44,520 nt of DNA from Pseudomonadota bacterium (GTDB taxonomy: Bacteria > Pseudomonadota > Gammaproteobacteria > Burkholderiales > Rhodocyclaceae), in the NCBI GenBank assembly GCA_018240585.1, contig JAFEFM010000112.1, forward strand, positions 1-44,520, in the 5' to 3' direction. A program made the translations under genes and the position numbers. Within the stretch, counting starts at the first letter, position 1. Each line of letters starts with the position of its first letter. A model generated the notes under the pieces. It worked only from the letters and a program-made list of their open reading frames with translations. It was not told the origin of the DNA and did not search any database. Shown here piece by piece: positions 10,105 through 18,934 of the stretch.

Positions 10105-11235
10105 ATGCGTTTCGTCATTGCCTTGCTGATTTCCCTGTTTTCGTTCACCGCCCTCGCGCAGCAGGTGCCGCCGCCCGCGCTGGCTGCCAGGGCATGGGTG
10201 CTCGTCGACCATGCCACCGGACAGGTGCTGGCCGAGAAGGATCCGGACGCCCACATCGAGCCGGCGTCGCTCACCAAACTGATGACCGCCTACCTGACCT
10301 TTGCCGCGCTGAAGGCCGGCACCATCACGCCGGATCAGACGGTGCCGGTGTCGGAGAAGGCCTGGCGCATGGAAGGCTCGCGCATGTTCATCGAGCCGCT
10401 GAAGCCGGTGACGGTGCAGGAGCTGATCCGCGGCGTGATCGTGCAGTCGGGCAACGACGCCTGTGTCGCGCTGGCCGAACTCATCGCCGGCAGCGAGGAA
10501 GCCTTCGCCGCGCTGATGAACCGCGAGGCCCAGCGCCTGGGGATGACCAACACGCATTTCACCAACTCCAACGGCCTGCCCGATCCGCAGCTCTACACCA
10601 CCGCGCGTGACCTGGCCAAGCTCGCCTCCGCCATCATCCGCGACTTCCCGCAGGAGTACGCCAGCCTCTACTCGATGAAGGCCTACACCTACAACGGCAT
10701 CACCCAGCCCAACCGCAACCGCCTGCTGTACCTCGACCCCACCGTCGACGGCATGAAGACTGGCCACACCGCGGCGGCCGGCTACTGCCTGGTGTCGTCC
10801 GCGCTGCGCGGTCCGCGCCGCCTGATCTCGGTGGTGCTCGGCGCCGGCTCCGACACCGTGCGTGCGCAGGAGTCGCTGAAGCTGTTGAACTTCGGCTTCC
10901 AGTTCTACGACACGGTGAAGCTGTATTCCGCCGACCAGGCGCTGTCGCAGTTCCGCGTGTGGAAGGGCAAGGCCAATGAAGTGGGTGCCGGCTTCACCAG
11001 CGACCTGATGCTGTCGCTGCCCAAGGACGCGGCGGCCAAGGTGCAGTCCACGCTCGAGAGCCAGCAGCCGCTCGTCGCCCCGCTGGAGCGCGGCCAGCGC
11101 ATCGGCACGCTCAAGCTCAGCCTCGACGACAAGCCGCTCGGGGAATATCCTGTGGTGGCCCTGCAGGACGTGCCGGTGGCCGGCTTCTTCGGTCGCCTGT
11201 GGGACGCCATCGTGATGTGGTTCAAGAGCCTCTGA
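10105..11235 (+). CDS. dacC: D-alanyl-D-alanine carboxypeptidase (PBP5/6 type)
   Basis: This class C low-molecular-mass penicillin-binding protein removes the terminal D-Ala from peptidoglycan pentapeptides in the periplasm. The 376-residue protein has a cleavable signal peptide (about residues 1-18, ending TALA). The active-site motifs are Ser55-L-T-Lys58, Ser115-G-N117 and Lys218-T-G in DGMKTGHT. A C-terminal beta domain (PBP5_C) follows. The tail FFGRLWDAIVMWFKSL is an amphipathic helix of the kind that anchors these enzymes to the membrane surface. It is placed between the elongasome cluster and dat. The dacA and dacC names are used interchangeably for such single-copy proteins in this group. 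Confidence 0.95.
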   Translation: MRFVIALLISLFSFTALAQQVPPPALAARAWVLVDHATGQVLAEKDPDAHIEPASLTKLMTAYLTFAALKAGTITPDQTVPVSEKAWRMEGSRMFIEPLKPVTVQELIRGVIVQSGNDACVALAELIAGSEEAFAALMNREAQRLGMTNTHFTNSNGLPDPQLYTTARDLAKLASAIIRDFPQEYASLYSMKAYTYNGITQPNRNRLLYLDPTVDGMKTGHTAAAGYCLVSSALRGPRRLISVVLGAGSDTVRAQESLKLLNFGFQFYDTVKLYSADQALSQFRVWKGKANEVGAGFTSDLMLSLPKDAAAKVQSTLESQQPLVAPLERGQRIGTLKLSLDDKPLGEYPVVALQDVPVAGFFGRLWDAIVMWFKSL

Positions 11236-11290
11236 CCCGGCCTGTGCGCAACGAGCGGGGCACGGGATCACCGGCGCCGCGGAGCCTCCC

Positions 11291-12151
11291 ATGAGCATCT
11301 GCTACCTCGACGGAAACTACCTGCCGCTGGCCGAGGCGCGCGTGTCGCCGATGGACCGCAGCTTCCTGTTCGGTGACGGCGCCTACGAGGTCATTCCGGT
11401 GTACTCGCGCAAGCCTTTCCGGCTGGCCGAGCACCTGCGCCGGCTCGAGCGCACGCTGGCGGCGATCCGCCTGCCCAATCCGCACAGCGCGGACGAATGG
11501 GCGGCAATGGTGCTCGAAGTGATCGCCCGCAACGAGCCGGCCGACCAGGGCGTCTACCTGCACGTCAGCCGCGGCGTGGATGCGCGGCGCAACCAGGCTT
11601 TCCCGTCGCCGGCGGTGGCGCCCACCGTGTTCCTGATGAGCGAGCCGCTCGTCACGCCGGGCGAGCGCGAGCGCGAGGCCGGCGTCGGTGCGGTCAGCGC
11701 GGCCGATTTCCGCTGGTTGCGCTGCGACCTCAAGACGGTGTCGCTGCTGGCCAACTGCCTGCTGCGCCAGCTCGCGGTGGACCAGGGCTGCGCCGAGACC
11801 ATCCTGTTCCGCGACGGCTTCCTGACCGAAGGCGCCGCCTCCAGCATCTTCGTGGTCAAGGACGGCGTGCTGCGCGTGCCGCCCAACAGCCACCTGATGC
11901 TGCCCGGCGTCACTTACGACGTCGTGCTCGAGCTGGCCGACCGCCACGGCCTGCCGCACGAGGTGCGCGAGATTCTCGAGGCCGAGGTGCGCGACGCCGA
12001 CGAGCTGCTGATGTGCTCGTCGCCCAAGGAAGTGCTGCCGATCACCGCGCTCGATGGCCGCCCGGTGGGCAGCGGCAAGCCCGGCCCGGTCGGCCGGCAG
12101 CTCTATGCCTGGTACCAGGAATTCAAAGACACGGTGATGAGAAGTGGCTGA
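11291..12151 (+). CDS. dat: Class IV PLP-dependent aminotransferase, D-amino-acid type
   Basis: The protein is a fold-type IV aminotransferase, most like D-alanine aminotransferase, which interconverts D-Ala and 2-oxoglutarate with pyruvate and D-Glu. The 286-residue length fits. The PLP lysine is Lys148 in CDLKTVSLLANC, and TEGAASSIFVV and LPGVTYDVV are phosphate-site signatures. A GGAG site lies 7 bp before the ATG. Its 3' end overlaps the next gene. A role in supplying D-amino acids for the wall is suggested by the neighbouring dacC, but a branched-chain or 4-amino-4-deoxychorismate specificity cannot be excluded from sequence alone. Confidence 0.88.
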   Translation: MSICYLDGNYLPLAEARVSPMDRSFLFGDGAYEVIPVYSRKPFRLAEHLRRLERTLAAIRLPNPHSADEWAAMVLEVIARNEPADQGVYLHVSRGVDARRNQAFPSPAVAPTVFLMSEPLVTPGEREREAGVGAVSAADFRWLRCDLKTVSLLANCLLRQLAVDQGCAETILFRDGFLTEGAASSIFVVKDGVLRVPPNSHLMLPGVTYDVVLELADRHGLPHEVREILEAEVRDADELLMCSSPKEVLPITALDGRPVGSGKPGPVGRQLYAWYQEFKDTVMRSG

Positions 12152-12419
12152 ACCCCAACCCCGCCAGACGCTGCTGGAATTTCCCTGCGACTTCCCGATC
12201 AAGGTCATGGGCGCGCGCGTCGATGGCTTCGCCCAGGAGGTGCTGGAAGTCGTGCTGGTGCATGCGCCCGATTTCGACGCGGCGACGATGGAGATGCGCC
12301 CCTCAAGCAAGGGCAACTACCTCGCCGTCACCTGCACCTTCCGCGCGGTGTCGCAGGAGCAGGTCGACAACCTGTACCGTGCGCTGACTTCGCATCCCAT
12401 GGTGAAGGTGGTGCTGTGA
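12144..12419 (+). CDS. ybeD: DUF493 (YbeD-like) family protein
   Basis: A 91-residue protein of the DUF493/YbeD family, whose fold resembles the ACT-like regulatory domain. It begins at a GTG inside the end of dat and ends overlapping the lipB GTG start (GTGA), so all three are translationally linked. The family lies next to lipB in many proteobacteria, which suggests a regulatory link to lipoate metabolism, but no biochemical role is established. Typical stretches are [14 protein letters not shown] and the C-terminal [15 protein letters not shown]. Confidence 0.9.
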   Translation: MAEPQPRQTLLEFPCDFPIKVMGARVDGFAQEVLEVVLVHAPDFDAATMEMRPSSKGNYLAVTCTFRAVSQEQVDNLYRALTSHPMVKVVL

Positions 12420-13087
12420 TCGTCAAGCGCCTCGGCCGCGTCGATTACGCGCCGGCGCTCGAGGCGATGCGCGCCTTCACCGCGCAACGCAACAACGACA
12501 CCGCCGACGAGATCTGGCTGCTGGAACATCCGCCGGTCTACACCCTGGGGCAGGCAGGCCGTCCCGAACACCTGCTGCAGAACCCTGCCGGCATTGCGCT
12601 GGTGCAGATCGACCGCGGCGGCCAGATCACCTACCACGGCCCCGGCCAGCTCGTCGCCTACCTGCTGATCGACCTGCCGCGCCGGCGCCTGAAGGTGCGC
12701 GAGCTGGTCACGCTGATGGAGCAGGCCATCATCGACACCCTGGCCGACTACGGCCTGGCCGCGCAGCGCAAGGAGGGCGCGCCCGGCGTCTACATCGGCG
12801 GCGACAAGATCGCCGCACTCGGCCTGCGCGTGCGCAACGGCTGCAGCTATCACGGTCTGAGCCTGAACGTGGACATGGACCTGACCCCGTTCACCTGGAT
12901 CAACCCGTGCGGCTACGAAGGCCTGCGCACCATACAGATGAAGGATTTCGGCGTCGCCGAGACGGTGGCCGGCGCGGGCGAGCGCCTGCTGGCCCACCTG
13001 CAACGGCTGCTGCCACCCCTTGCCGCCAGCGCTGATGCCCCGGATCACACCGGGCAGGCTGTCGCATCGGGGCCGGACGGGACATAA
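12416..13087 (+). CDS. lipB: Octanoyl-[acyl-carrier-protein]:protein octanoyltransferase LipB
   Basis: LipB moves octanoate from acyl carrier protein to the lipoyl domains of 2-oxoacid dehydrogenases and GcvH, the first step of lipoate synthesis. The 223-residue protein shows [15 protein letters not shown], the catalytic Lys131 in GGDKIAALG and the thioester Cys165 in WINPCGYEG. It starts at a GTG that overlaps the stop codon of the preceding gene. The last 20 or so residues ([10 protein letters not shown] onward) look unstructured and lie outside the conserved domain. lipA follows after 53 bp. Confidence 0.96.
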   Translation: MIVKRLGRVDYAPALEAMRAFTAQRNNDTADEIWLLEHPPVYTLGQAGRPEHLLQNPAGIALVQIDRGGQITYHGPGQLVAYLLIDLPRRRLKVRELVTLMEQAIIDTLADYGLAAQRKEGAPGVYIGGDKIAALGLRVRNGCSYHGLSLNVDMDLTPFTWINPCGYEGLRTIQMKDFGVAETVAGAGERLLAHLQRLLPPLAASADAPDHTGQAVASGPDGT

Positions 13088-13140
13088 TCCCGCCCCGAGC
13101 CCCCGTTTTCCTACCCGGAACCCACAGAGAGCAAGCGACC

Positions 13141-14088
13141 ATGGAAACCCCAGCGCGCAAGCAGCGCGGCGCCGACAAGACCGCCCGCATCCCCATCAAG
13201 ATCGTCCCCGCCGAACGCCTGAAAAAGCCGGAGTGGATCCGCATCAAGCTCGGCGCCGGCCAGGAGGCCGAACGCTTCAACGAGATCAAGGAAACCCTGC
13301 GCGAGCACAAGCTGCACACCGTGTGCGAGGAAGCCTCGTGTCCGAACATCCACGAATGCTTCGGCAAGGGCACGGCCACCTTCATGATCATGGGCGACAT
13401 CTGCACGCGCCGCTGTCCGTTCTGCGACGTCGGCCACGGCCGCCCCGAGCCGCTCAACCCCAACGAGCCGGCCGACCTCGCCAAGACCATCGCCGCGATG
13501 CGCCTCAACTACGTGGTGATCACCTCGGTGGATCGCGACGACCTGCGCGACGGCGGTGCCCAGCACTTCGTCGACTGCATCCGCGAGACCCGCGCCGCCT
13601 CGCCCGCCACCCGCATCGAGGTGCTGGTGCCCGACTTCCGCGGCCGCATGGAGATCGCCCTCGAAATCTTCGACGCCGCGCCGCCCGACGTCATGAACCA
13701 CAACCTCGAGACCGTGCCGCGCCTCTACAAGCAGGCCCGCCCGGGTTCGGACTACGCCTATTCGCTCAAGCTGCTGAAGGAATTCAAGGCCCGCCATCCC
13801 GAGGTGCCCACCAAGTCCGGCCTGATGGTCGGCCTCGGTGAGACCGACGACGAGATCCTCGAAGTGCTGCGCGACCTGCGCGCGCACGACGTGGACATGC
13901 TCACCATCGGCCAGTACCTGCAGCCGTCCACCGGCCACCTGCCGGTGCTGCGCTACGTGCATCCCGACACCTTCAAAATGTTCGAGACCGAAGCGCTCAA
14001 GATGGGCTTCAAGAACGCCGCCTGCGGCCCGATGGTGCGCTCCAGCTACTGGGCCGACCAGCAGGCGCACGGCGCCGGAGTGGTCTGA
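13141..14088 (+). CDS. lipA: Lipoyl synthase LipA
   Basis: LipA is a radical SAM enzyme that inserts two sulfurs into protein-bound octanoate. The 315-residue protein has the auxiliary cluster cysteines Cys62, Cys67 and Cys73 ([12 protein letters not shown]). The radical SAM cluster is Cys88-x3-Cys92-x2-Cys95 (CTRRCPFC), and the C-terminal RSSY motif supplies the serine ligand of the auxiliary cluster. It follows lipB after 53 bp containing a CATAAT that could be a weak -10. Identification is secure. Confidence 0.97.
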   Translation: METPARKQRGADKTARIPIKIVPAERLKKPEWIRIKLGAGQEAERFNEIKETLREHKLHTVCEEASCPNIHECFGKGTATFMIMGDICTRRCPFCDVGHGRPEPLNPNEPADLAKTIAAMRLNYVVITSVDRDDLRDGGAQHFVDCIRETRAASPATRIEVLVPDFRGRMEIALEIFDAAPPDVMNHNLETVPRLYKQARPGSDYAYSLKLLKEFKARHPEVPTKSGLMVGLGETDDEILEVLRDLRAHDVDMLTIGQYLQPSTGHLPVLRYVHPDTFKMFETEALKMGFKNAACGPMVRSSYWADQQAHGAGVV

Positions 14089-14149
14089 TCCCGGGCTGAG
14101 GGGTCGGCCGGTTTTCCGCCGGTTCAGGAGCCCGTCCGGGCGCCGTCGC

Positions 14150-14851
14150 TCAGGGGGTGGTCGGGCAGCCCCTGCACCCCTGCATCTGCGCATTGAGGAA
14201 GATCGCCTGGTCGATGTCGGCGCCGGTGAGGTCGGCGTCGATCAGCGAGGCGCGGGTGAAGTTGGCGCCGTGCAGCTTGGCGCCGGCCAGGGATGCGCCC
14301 TTGAGCTTGGCGGCGCGCAGGTTGGCGCGCTGCAGGTCGGCGCCCTGCAGGTTGGCGCCTTCGAGGCGCGCATTGGTGAAATCGGCGTTGGCCAGCATGG
14401 CGCCGGACAGATCCGCCTTGCTCAGGTCGGCGTTCTGCAGCGTGGCGTTGCCGAGGTTGGCGCCGGCCAGTTTCGCGTCGATCAGGCGCGCGCCGCGCAG
14501 GTTGATGCGCACCATCGAGGCCTGGCGGAAGTCGGTGCCGCGCAGTTCGGTGCTGGCGAAGTTCGCCTCGTTCAGGTTGGCGCCGGACAGGTTGGCTTCC
14601 GACAGGTCGGACTGGGTGAACTGCGAGTTGGCCAGATTGACGCCGGCGAGCTGGGCACCGTTCAGGTTCAGGTTGGTGCACAAGGTGCCGCGGCGGATGT
14701 CGCAGCCGCCGATCATGCCCGCGCGCTGCGCGACCGTCGTCGCCGGCAGGTTCAGCATCAGGGCGAGTGCGACCAGCACGGCAAGGCGCGCCCGCCGGCG
14801 CCCCGCGGGACAGTCGGCACGCCGGTGCGCGCCAGCGTTGCGAAGGGGCAT
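14150..14851 (-). CDS. Pentapeptide-repeat protein, probably exported
   Basis: The 233-residue protein begins with a basic N-terminus and a hydrophobic segment at about 23-42 (ARLAVLVALALMLNLPATTV), read here as a signal peptide or anchor. After CDIRRGTLC comes a long run of A(D/N)LXX pentapeptides (NLNGAQLAGVNLANSQF, LSGANLNEANF, LEGANLQGADLQRANL). These would form a right-handed quadrilateral beta helix of about six turns. It ends with a cysteine pair (GCRGCPTTP). It starts 2 bp after the thioredoxin-like gene ends, so they form one transcript. The partner and function are unknown. A very long antisense-side frame that joins this region to the helicase region is an artefact. Confidence 0.85.
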   Translation of the reverse strand: MPLRNAGAHRRADCPAGRRRARLAVLVALALMLNLPATTVAQRAGMIGGCDIRRGTLCTNLNLNGAQLAGVNLANSQFTQSDLSEANLSGANLNEANFASTELRGTDFRQASMVRINLRGARLIDAKLAGANLGNATLQNADLSKADLSGAMLANADFTNARLEGANLQGADLQRANLRAAKLKGASLAGAKLHGANFTRASLIDADLTGADIDQAIFLNAQMQGCRGCPTTP

Positions 14852-14853
14852 GC

Positions 14854-15351
14854 TCAGGCCGCTTCTGCCAGCAACTGTTCGATCAGCGCGTGCAGGCGGG
14901 CGAAATCCGGTTCGCCGAGGATCTTTTGCACGATTTCCCCGCGCTTGTTGAGGATGAAGCTGGTCGGCGTCAGCCGCACGCCCTCGAAGTTGCGCGCGAT
15001 GTTGCCGTCGCGGTCGAGCACGATGGTGAAGGGCAGGGCGCTGCGCTCGACGTAGGCCTGCACCTGGCTGGGCGGGTCGTAATCCATCGCCACCGCCACC
15101 GTCTCGAAGCCGCGCGCGTGGAAGCGGTCGTGAGTGTCCTTCAGGCCGGGCATTTCCTTGACGCAGGTGGTGCAGGTGGTGGCCCAGAAATTCACCAGCA
15201 CCACCTTGCCGCGCAGGTCGGCGGTGCGGAAGCTTTGGCCCTGCAGCGTGGCGAACGCGACGTCCGGCGCGACCGGTTTCTTCGAGTAGACAAAAAAGCC
15301 GGCGATGCCGAGCATGACTGCTGCAACGACGGCAAAAATCTTCACTTTCAT
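14854..15351 (-). CDS. TlpA/ResA-type thiol-disulfide oxidoreductase
   Basis: A 165-residue membrane-anchored thioredoxin-fold protein of the AhpC/TSA-redoxin class. It has an N-terminal helix at about 4-22 (KIFAVVAAVMLGIAGFFVY) and the active site Cys60-T-T-Cys63 in NFWATTCTTCVKEMP. The cis-proline loop is in LTPTSFILN. The family reduces or rearranges disulfides in the periplasm, for example during cytochrome c maturation. Sequence alone does not say which partner. It is divergent from the DUF4197 gene and precedes the pentapeptide gene by 2 bp. Confidence 0.9.
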   Translation of the reverse strand: MKVKIFAVVAAVMLGIAGFFVYSKKPVAPDVAFATLQGQSFRTADLRGKVVLVNFWATTCTTCVKEMPGLKDTHDRFHARGFETVAVAMDYDPPSQVQAYVERSALPFTIVLDRDGNIARNFEGVRLTPTSFILNKRGEIVQKILGEPDFARLHALIEQLLAEAA

Positions 15352-15382
15352 GCCCTGTGTTCCACTCTTTCCGGAGACTGCA

Positions 15383-16060
15383 ATGCGTTCGATTCTGCGA
15401 GCTTTCGCCATCCTTGTCATCTGTGTTCCTGCGTGGGCCGCAGACCTTTCCGGCCTGAGCAATGCCGACGCGGCGGGCGGCCTGAAGGAGGCGCTCACCC
15501 AGGGCGCCGGCCGGGCGGTCGAACTGCTCGGCCGTGATGGCGGCTTTCTGAACAATTCCAAGGTCAGGATTCCGCTGCCCGGCGTGCTCGAGCAGGCCGC
15601 GCCGCTGCTGCGCATGGCCGGCCGCGGCAAGGATCTGGACCAGCTCGAGACGACGATGAACCGGGCCGCCGAGGCCGCGGTGCCGGAGGCCAAGACGCTG
15701 CTGATGGCGGCGGTGCGGGACATGTCGGTGAAGGACGCGAAGGACATCCTCACCGGCGGCGACGACTCGGTGACCCAGTACTTCCGCAGCAAGACGCAGT
15801 CGCAGCTCACCCAGCGCTTCCTGCCCATCGTCAGACAGCAGACCGACCGCCTCTCCGTGTCCTCGCAATACAATGCGCTGGCGAGCAAGGCGGCGGGCGT
15901 CGGCCTGGTGAAAGGCGAGGACGCGCAGATCGAGGGCTACGTGACGCGCAAGGCGCTCGACGGGCTGTACCTGATGATCGCCGAGGAAGAGAAGGCGATC
16001 CGCCGCAACCCGCTGGAAGCCGCCGGCAGCCTGGCGAAGAAGGTGTTCGGCGCGCTGTAG
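15383..16060 (+). CDS. DUF4197 family periplasmic protein
   Basis: The 225-residue protein has a signal peptide (about 1-19, ending PAWA) and then an all-helical domain of the DUF4197 family. Typical stretches are SNADAAGGLKEALTQGAGRAVELLG, FLNNSKVRIPLPGVLE and the C-terminal LDGLYLMIAEEEKAIRRNP. The start at 15383 was chosen because GGAGA precedes it by 5 bp and it places the signal at the N-terminus; the frame is open further upstream. The function of the family is unknown. It lies 31 bp from the divergent thioredoxin-like gene and just before rep. Confidence 0.9.
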   Translation: MRSILRAFAILVICVPAWAADLSGLSNADAAGGLKEALTQGAGRAVELLGRDGGFLNNSKVRIPLPGVLEQAAPLLRMAGRGKDLDQLETTMNRAAEAAVPEAKTLLMAAVRDMSVKDAKDILTGGDDSVTQYFRSKTQSQLTQRFLPIVRQQTDRLSVSSQYNALASKAAGVGLVKGEDAQIEGYVTRKALDGLYLMIAEEEKAIRRNPLEAAGSLAKKVFGAL

Positions 16061-16123
16061 GAGCGCGGCGCCTTCCCGCCTCGGGTACACTTGGCCCCCG
16101 CCTTCCCCGGAAGGCTGCAGCCC

Positions 16124-18133
16124 GTGTCCGAAACGATGTCCGCCCTCCTCAACGCGCCGCAGCGCGAAGCCATCCGCTATCTCGACGGCCCCTGCCTGGT
16201 GCTGGCCGGCGCCGGTAGTGGCAAGACGCGGGTGATCACGCACAAGATCGCGCACCTGATCAACGAGTGCGGCATCAGCCCCAACAACATCGCCGCGATC
16301 ACCTTCACCAACAAGGCAGCCAAGGAGATGCAGGAGCGCGTCGCCCACATCATGGGCGGGCGCGCGCCGGGCGGGCTCACCGTGTGCACCTTCCACGCGC
16401 TGGGCGTGCGCATCATCCGCCAGGAGGCGGTGCACTGCGGGCTGAAGCCGCAGTTTTCCATCCTGGATGCCTCCGACACGGTGCAGATCGTCTCCGACGT
16501 TGCCGGTGACAACGACAAGGGCATCGCCAAGCAGATGCAATGGCAGATCTCGTCGTGGAAGAACGCGATGATCACGCCCGAGGAGGCCGCGCAGCTTGCC
16601 GACAACGAGATCGCCTCGGTCGCTGCCAAGCTGTACAAGGAATACGAGCGCACGCTGCGCGCCTACCAGGCGGTGGATTTCGACGACCTGATCGCGCTGC
16701 CGGTGCGCCTGTTCGAGGAGCATCCCGAGGTGCGCGAGCGCTGGCAGAACAGGCTGCGCTACCTGCTCGTCGATGAATACCAGGACACCAACCGCGCCCA
16801 GTACCGGCTGCTGAAGCAGCTCTCGGGCGTGCGCGGCGCCTTCACCGCGGTGGGCGACGACGACCAGGCGATCTACGCCTGGCGCGGCGCCGACGTCGAG
16901 AACCTGAAACTGCTGCAGCAGGACTACCCGAAGCTGAAAGTCATCAAGCTCGAGCAGAACTACCGCTCCTCGCGCCGCATCCTGGAGGCGGCCAACACCG
17001 TCATCGCCAACAACGAGAAGCTGTTCGACAAGCGCCTGTGGTCCGAACACGGCGTGGGCGACCAGATCGTCGTCACCAACTGTCGCGACGCCGAGCACGA
17101 GGCCGAATGGGTGGCGACGAAGATCAGCGCGCACAAGTTCGAGCACCGCACCCGCTTCAAGGACTACGCGGTGCTGTACCGCGGTAATCACCAGGCGCGC
17201 ATCATCGAGCAGCAGTTGCGCAACAACCGCATTCCGTACGTGATGTCGGGCGGGCAGAGCTTCTTCGACAAGGCCGAGATCCGCGACCTGATCGCCTGGC
17301 TGCGCCTGCTCGTCAATGAGGACGACGATCTCGCCTTCATCCGCGCCATCACCACGCCGCGCCGCGGCATCGGACCCACCACGCTGGAGGCGCTCGGCGC
17401 CTACGCCGGCCGCCGCCACATCAGCCTGTTCGCCGCGGTGTTCGAGGAAGGTCTTACCCAGCATCTCAACGCCAAGCAACTGACTGGTGTGCAGGAGTTC
17501 GCCGGCTTCATCAACCGCCTGCAGTACCGAGCGCCGCGCGAGCCCGCAGCGCAAGTGCTGGAAGACCTGCTCGCCGCGATCCAGTACGAAGCCTGGCTGT
17601 TCGAGCACTGCGACACGCGCGAGGCCGAGTCCAAGTGGAACAACGTGCGTGACTTCGTCGGCTGGCTCGGCCGCAAGGGCGAGGAGGACGGCAAGAACCT
17701 CGTCGAGCTGACGCAGACGATCGCGTTGATGTCCATGCTCGACAAGGAAGACCCCGACTTCGACGGCGTGCAGCTCGCCACGCTGCACGCCTCCAAGGGC
17801 CTGGAGTTTCCGCACGTGTTCCTGATCGGTGTGGAAGAAGGCCTGCTGCCGCACCAGAGCAGCATCGACGAGGACAAGATCGAGGAAGAGCGCCGCCTGA
17901 TGTACGTCGGCATCACCCGCGCCCAGCGCAGCCTCAACATCACCTGGTGCGAGCGGCGCAAGTCGGGCCGCGAGTTCCGCCCCTGCGAACCGAGCCGCTT
18001 CATCGCCGAGATGGGCGAGGACGTGAAGATGAACGACCGCCGCACCGCGGCGCCGGTGTCGAAGGAAGAAGGCAAGGCGCGCATCGCCAGCCTGATGGCG
18101 ATGCTGGAGAAGCGCGACCAGCAGGCGGGCTGA
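16124..18133 (+). CDS. rep: ATP-dependent DNA helicase Rep (UvrD/Rep SF1A)
   Basis: Rep is a 3'-5' superfamily 1A helicase that clears protein blocks ahead of replication forks. The protein of about 669 residues shows motif I GAGSGKTRVI near the N-terminus, motif Ia TFTNKAAKEM, motif II LLVDEYQDTN and motif III VGDDDQAIYAWRGA. Motif IV is EQNYRSS, and motifs V-VI are TLHASKGLEF and MYVGITRAQRSL. PCLVLAGAGSGKTRVI at the start and the short C-terminal tail fit Rep rather than UvrD. I placed the start at the GTG at 16124, nine bases after GGAAGG. The ATG at 16136 (MSALLNAPQREA) is an equally likely family start but has no ribosome site. Confidence 0.93.
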   Translation: MSETMSALLNAPQREAIRYLDGPCLVLAGAGSGKTRVITHKIAHLINECGISPNNIAAITFTNKAAKEMQERVAHIMGGRAPGGLTVCTFHALGVRIIRQEAVHCGLKPQFSILDASDTVQIVSDVAGDNDKGIAKQMQWQISSWKNAMITPEEAAQLADNEIASVAAKLYKEYERTLRAYQAVDFDDLIALPVRLFEEHPEVRERWQNRLRYLLVDEYQDTNRAQYRLLKQLSGVRGAFTAVGDDDQAIYAWRGADVENLKLLQQDYPKLKVIKLEQNYRSSRRILEAANTVIANNEKLFDKRLWSEHGVGDQIVVTNCRDAEHEAEWVATKISAHKFEHRTRFKDYAVLYRGNHQARIIEQQLRNNRIPYVMSGGQSFFDKAEIRDLIAWLRLLVNEDDDLAFIRAITTPRRGIGPTTLEALGAYAGRRHISLFAAVFEEGLTQHLNAKQLTGVQEFAGFINRLQYRAPREPAAQVLEDLLAAIQYEAWLFEHCDTREAESKWNNVRDFVGWLGRKGEEDGKNLVELTQTIALMSMLDKEDPDFDGVQLATLHASKGLEFPHVFLIGVEEGLLPHQSSIDEDKIEEERRLMYVGITRAQRSLNITWCERRKSGREFRPCEPSRFIAEMGEDVKMNDRRTAAPVSKEEGKARIASLMAMLEKRDQQAG

Positions 18134-18174
18134 CCGTCCGCGCGCGAAGCGTGCAATGCGCAGCGCGAAACGAC

Positions 18175-18198
18175 GACGGCAGCCCGTGGGCTGCCGTC
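18175..18198. terminator. Strong hairpin between convergent rep and cytochrome gene
   Basis: Two 11-base arms, GACGGCAGCCC and GGGCTGCCGTC, are separated by 2 bases (in practice a 10-bp stem with a 4-base loop). It lies 41 bp after the rep stop and 44 bp before the stop of the convergent cytochrome gene. No T-run follows on either strand, so any termination would be Rho-assisted or weak. It may serve both genes. Confidence 0.5.
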
Positions 18199-18241
18199 TG
18201 CGCCTGATCGCACCGCACGTGGCGGCGCGATGAGGAGTCGC

Positions 18242-18706
18242 TTACTGCTCGACCGGCGGCTCCTTGAAGCCCGACCCGGCCTTGCTCGTCAGGAAGGCGA
18301 CGGCGCGTGCCACTTCGGTGTCGGTCAGGTCGGCGACGCCGCCGCGCGGAGGCATCTGGTTCTTGCCGGCGATCGCCGACTTGGTGAGCGCCTCGAAACC
18401 CAGCGCAATGCGCGGACCCCACGCGCCAGCGTCGCCGGTCTTGGGCGCGCCGAGGCTGCCGGAGTCGTGGCAGCCGGAGCACACCGCCTTCACGATCTGC
18501 TCGCCGGTGCGCTTGCCCGGGGTGACCTTTTCGGCCTTCAGCTCGACGCGGGCGACGGGCTGGATCAGTTCGGCAGTCTTCTCCGGATCAACAGCCGCTG
18601 TCGGCTTGCCACAGCCAGCCAGCAGGGCGGCTGCGACCATGGCGACGACAGGCATGGCGAAGCGGGTGGGCCGCAGGGCGGCGCGCGGGGCGCGGTGGTT
18701 CAGCAT
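18242..18706 (-). CDS. Lipoprotein c-type cytochrome (c5/class I family)
   Basis: A 154-residue monoheme cytochrome. The N-terminus has a signal with lipobox LLAGC (Cys32), so it should be anchored on the periplasmic side. The heme site is Cys76-S-G-Cys79-His80, and the distal ligand is probably Met118 in NQMPPRGG, the pattern of cytochrome c5 proteins. It probably carries electrons between membrane complexes and terminal oxidases or reductases; the partner is unknown. AAGGA lies 7 bp before the ATG. It is convergent with rep. Confidence 0.9.
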   Translation of the reverse strand: MLNHRAPRAALRPTRFAMPVVAMVAAALLAGCGKPTAAVDPEKTAELIQPVARVELKAEKVTPGKRTGEQIVKAVCSGCHDSGSLGAPKTGDAGAWGPRIALGFEALTKSAIAGKNQMPPRGGVADLTDTEVARAVAFLTSKAGSGFKEPPVEQ

Positions 18707-18857
18707 GCTCGAATCCTTTGACTTGTGTTATGGCGCGAGACGAAAGCCCGGATTATAGCGGGCGAAAAACCGTTGTGGCAGTGCGGCATGGACTTTGCGT
18801 GCGAACCGTTATATCCTCGCCGCTCTCTTGCGCCGGCAACACCGCCGGCCAGCCTCC

Positions 18858-18934
18858 GCGCCCGTAGCTCAGCTGGATAGAGTACTGCCCTCCGAAGGCA
18901 GGGGTCGGACGTTCGAATCGTCTCGGGCGCGCCA
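18858..18934 (+). tRNA. tRNA-Arg (anticodon CCG)
   Basis: A 77-base tRNA gene with encoded CCA. The acceptor stem GCGCCCG (18858-18864) pairs with CGGGCGC (18924-18930). The anticodon stem is CTGCC/GGCAG (18885-18889 and 18897-18901) with loop CTCCGAA, giving anticodon CCG at 18892-18894 for codon CGG. The T-loop GTTCGAATC is canonical. A TATATC about 43 bp upstream (18810-18815) may be its -10 box, but no clear -35 is seen. The tRNA stays intact although a mobile element is inserted right behind its CCA end. Confidence 0.96.

Noticed and set aside
14150-17854. A 1234-codon open frame on the minus strand
   Set aside because: It joins the pentapeptide protein frame to the antisense of DUF4197 and rep. 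The true proteins have their own starts and stops, and the upstream part has no family likeness; it results from high GC content.
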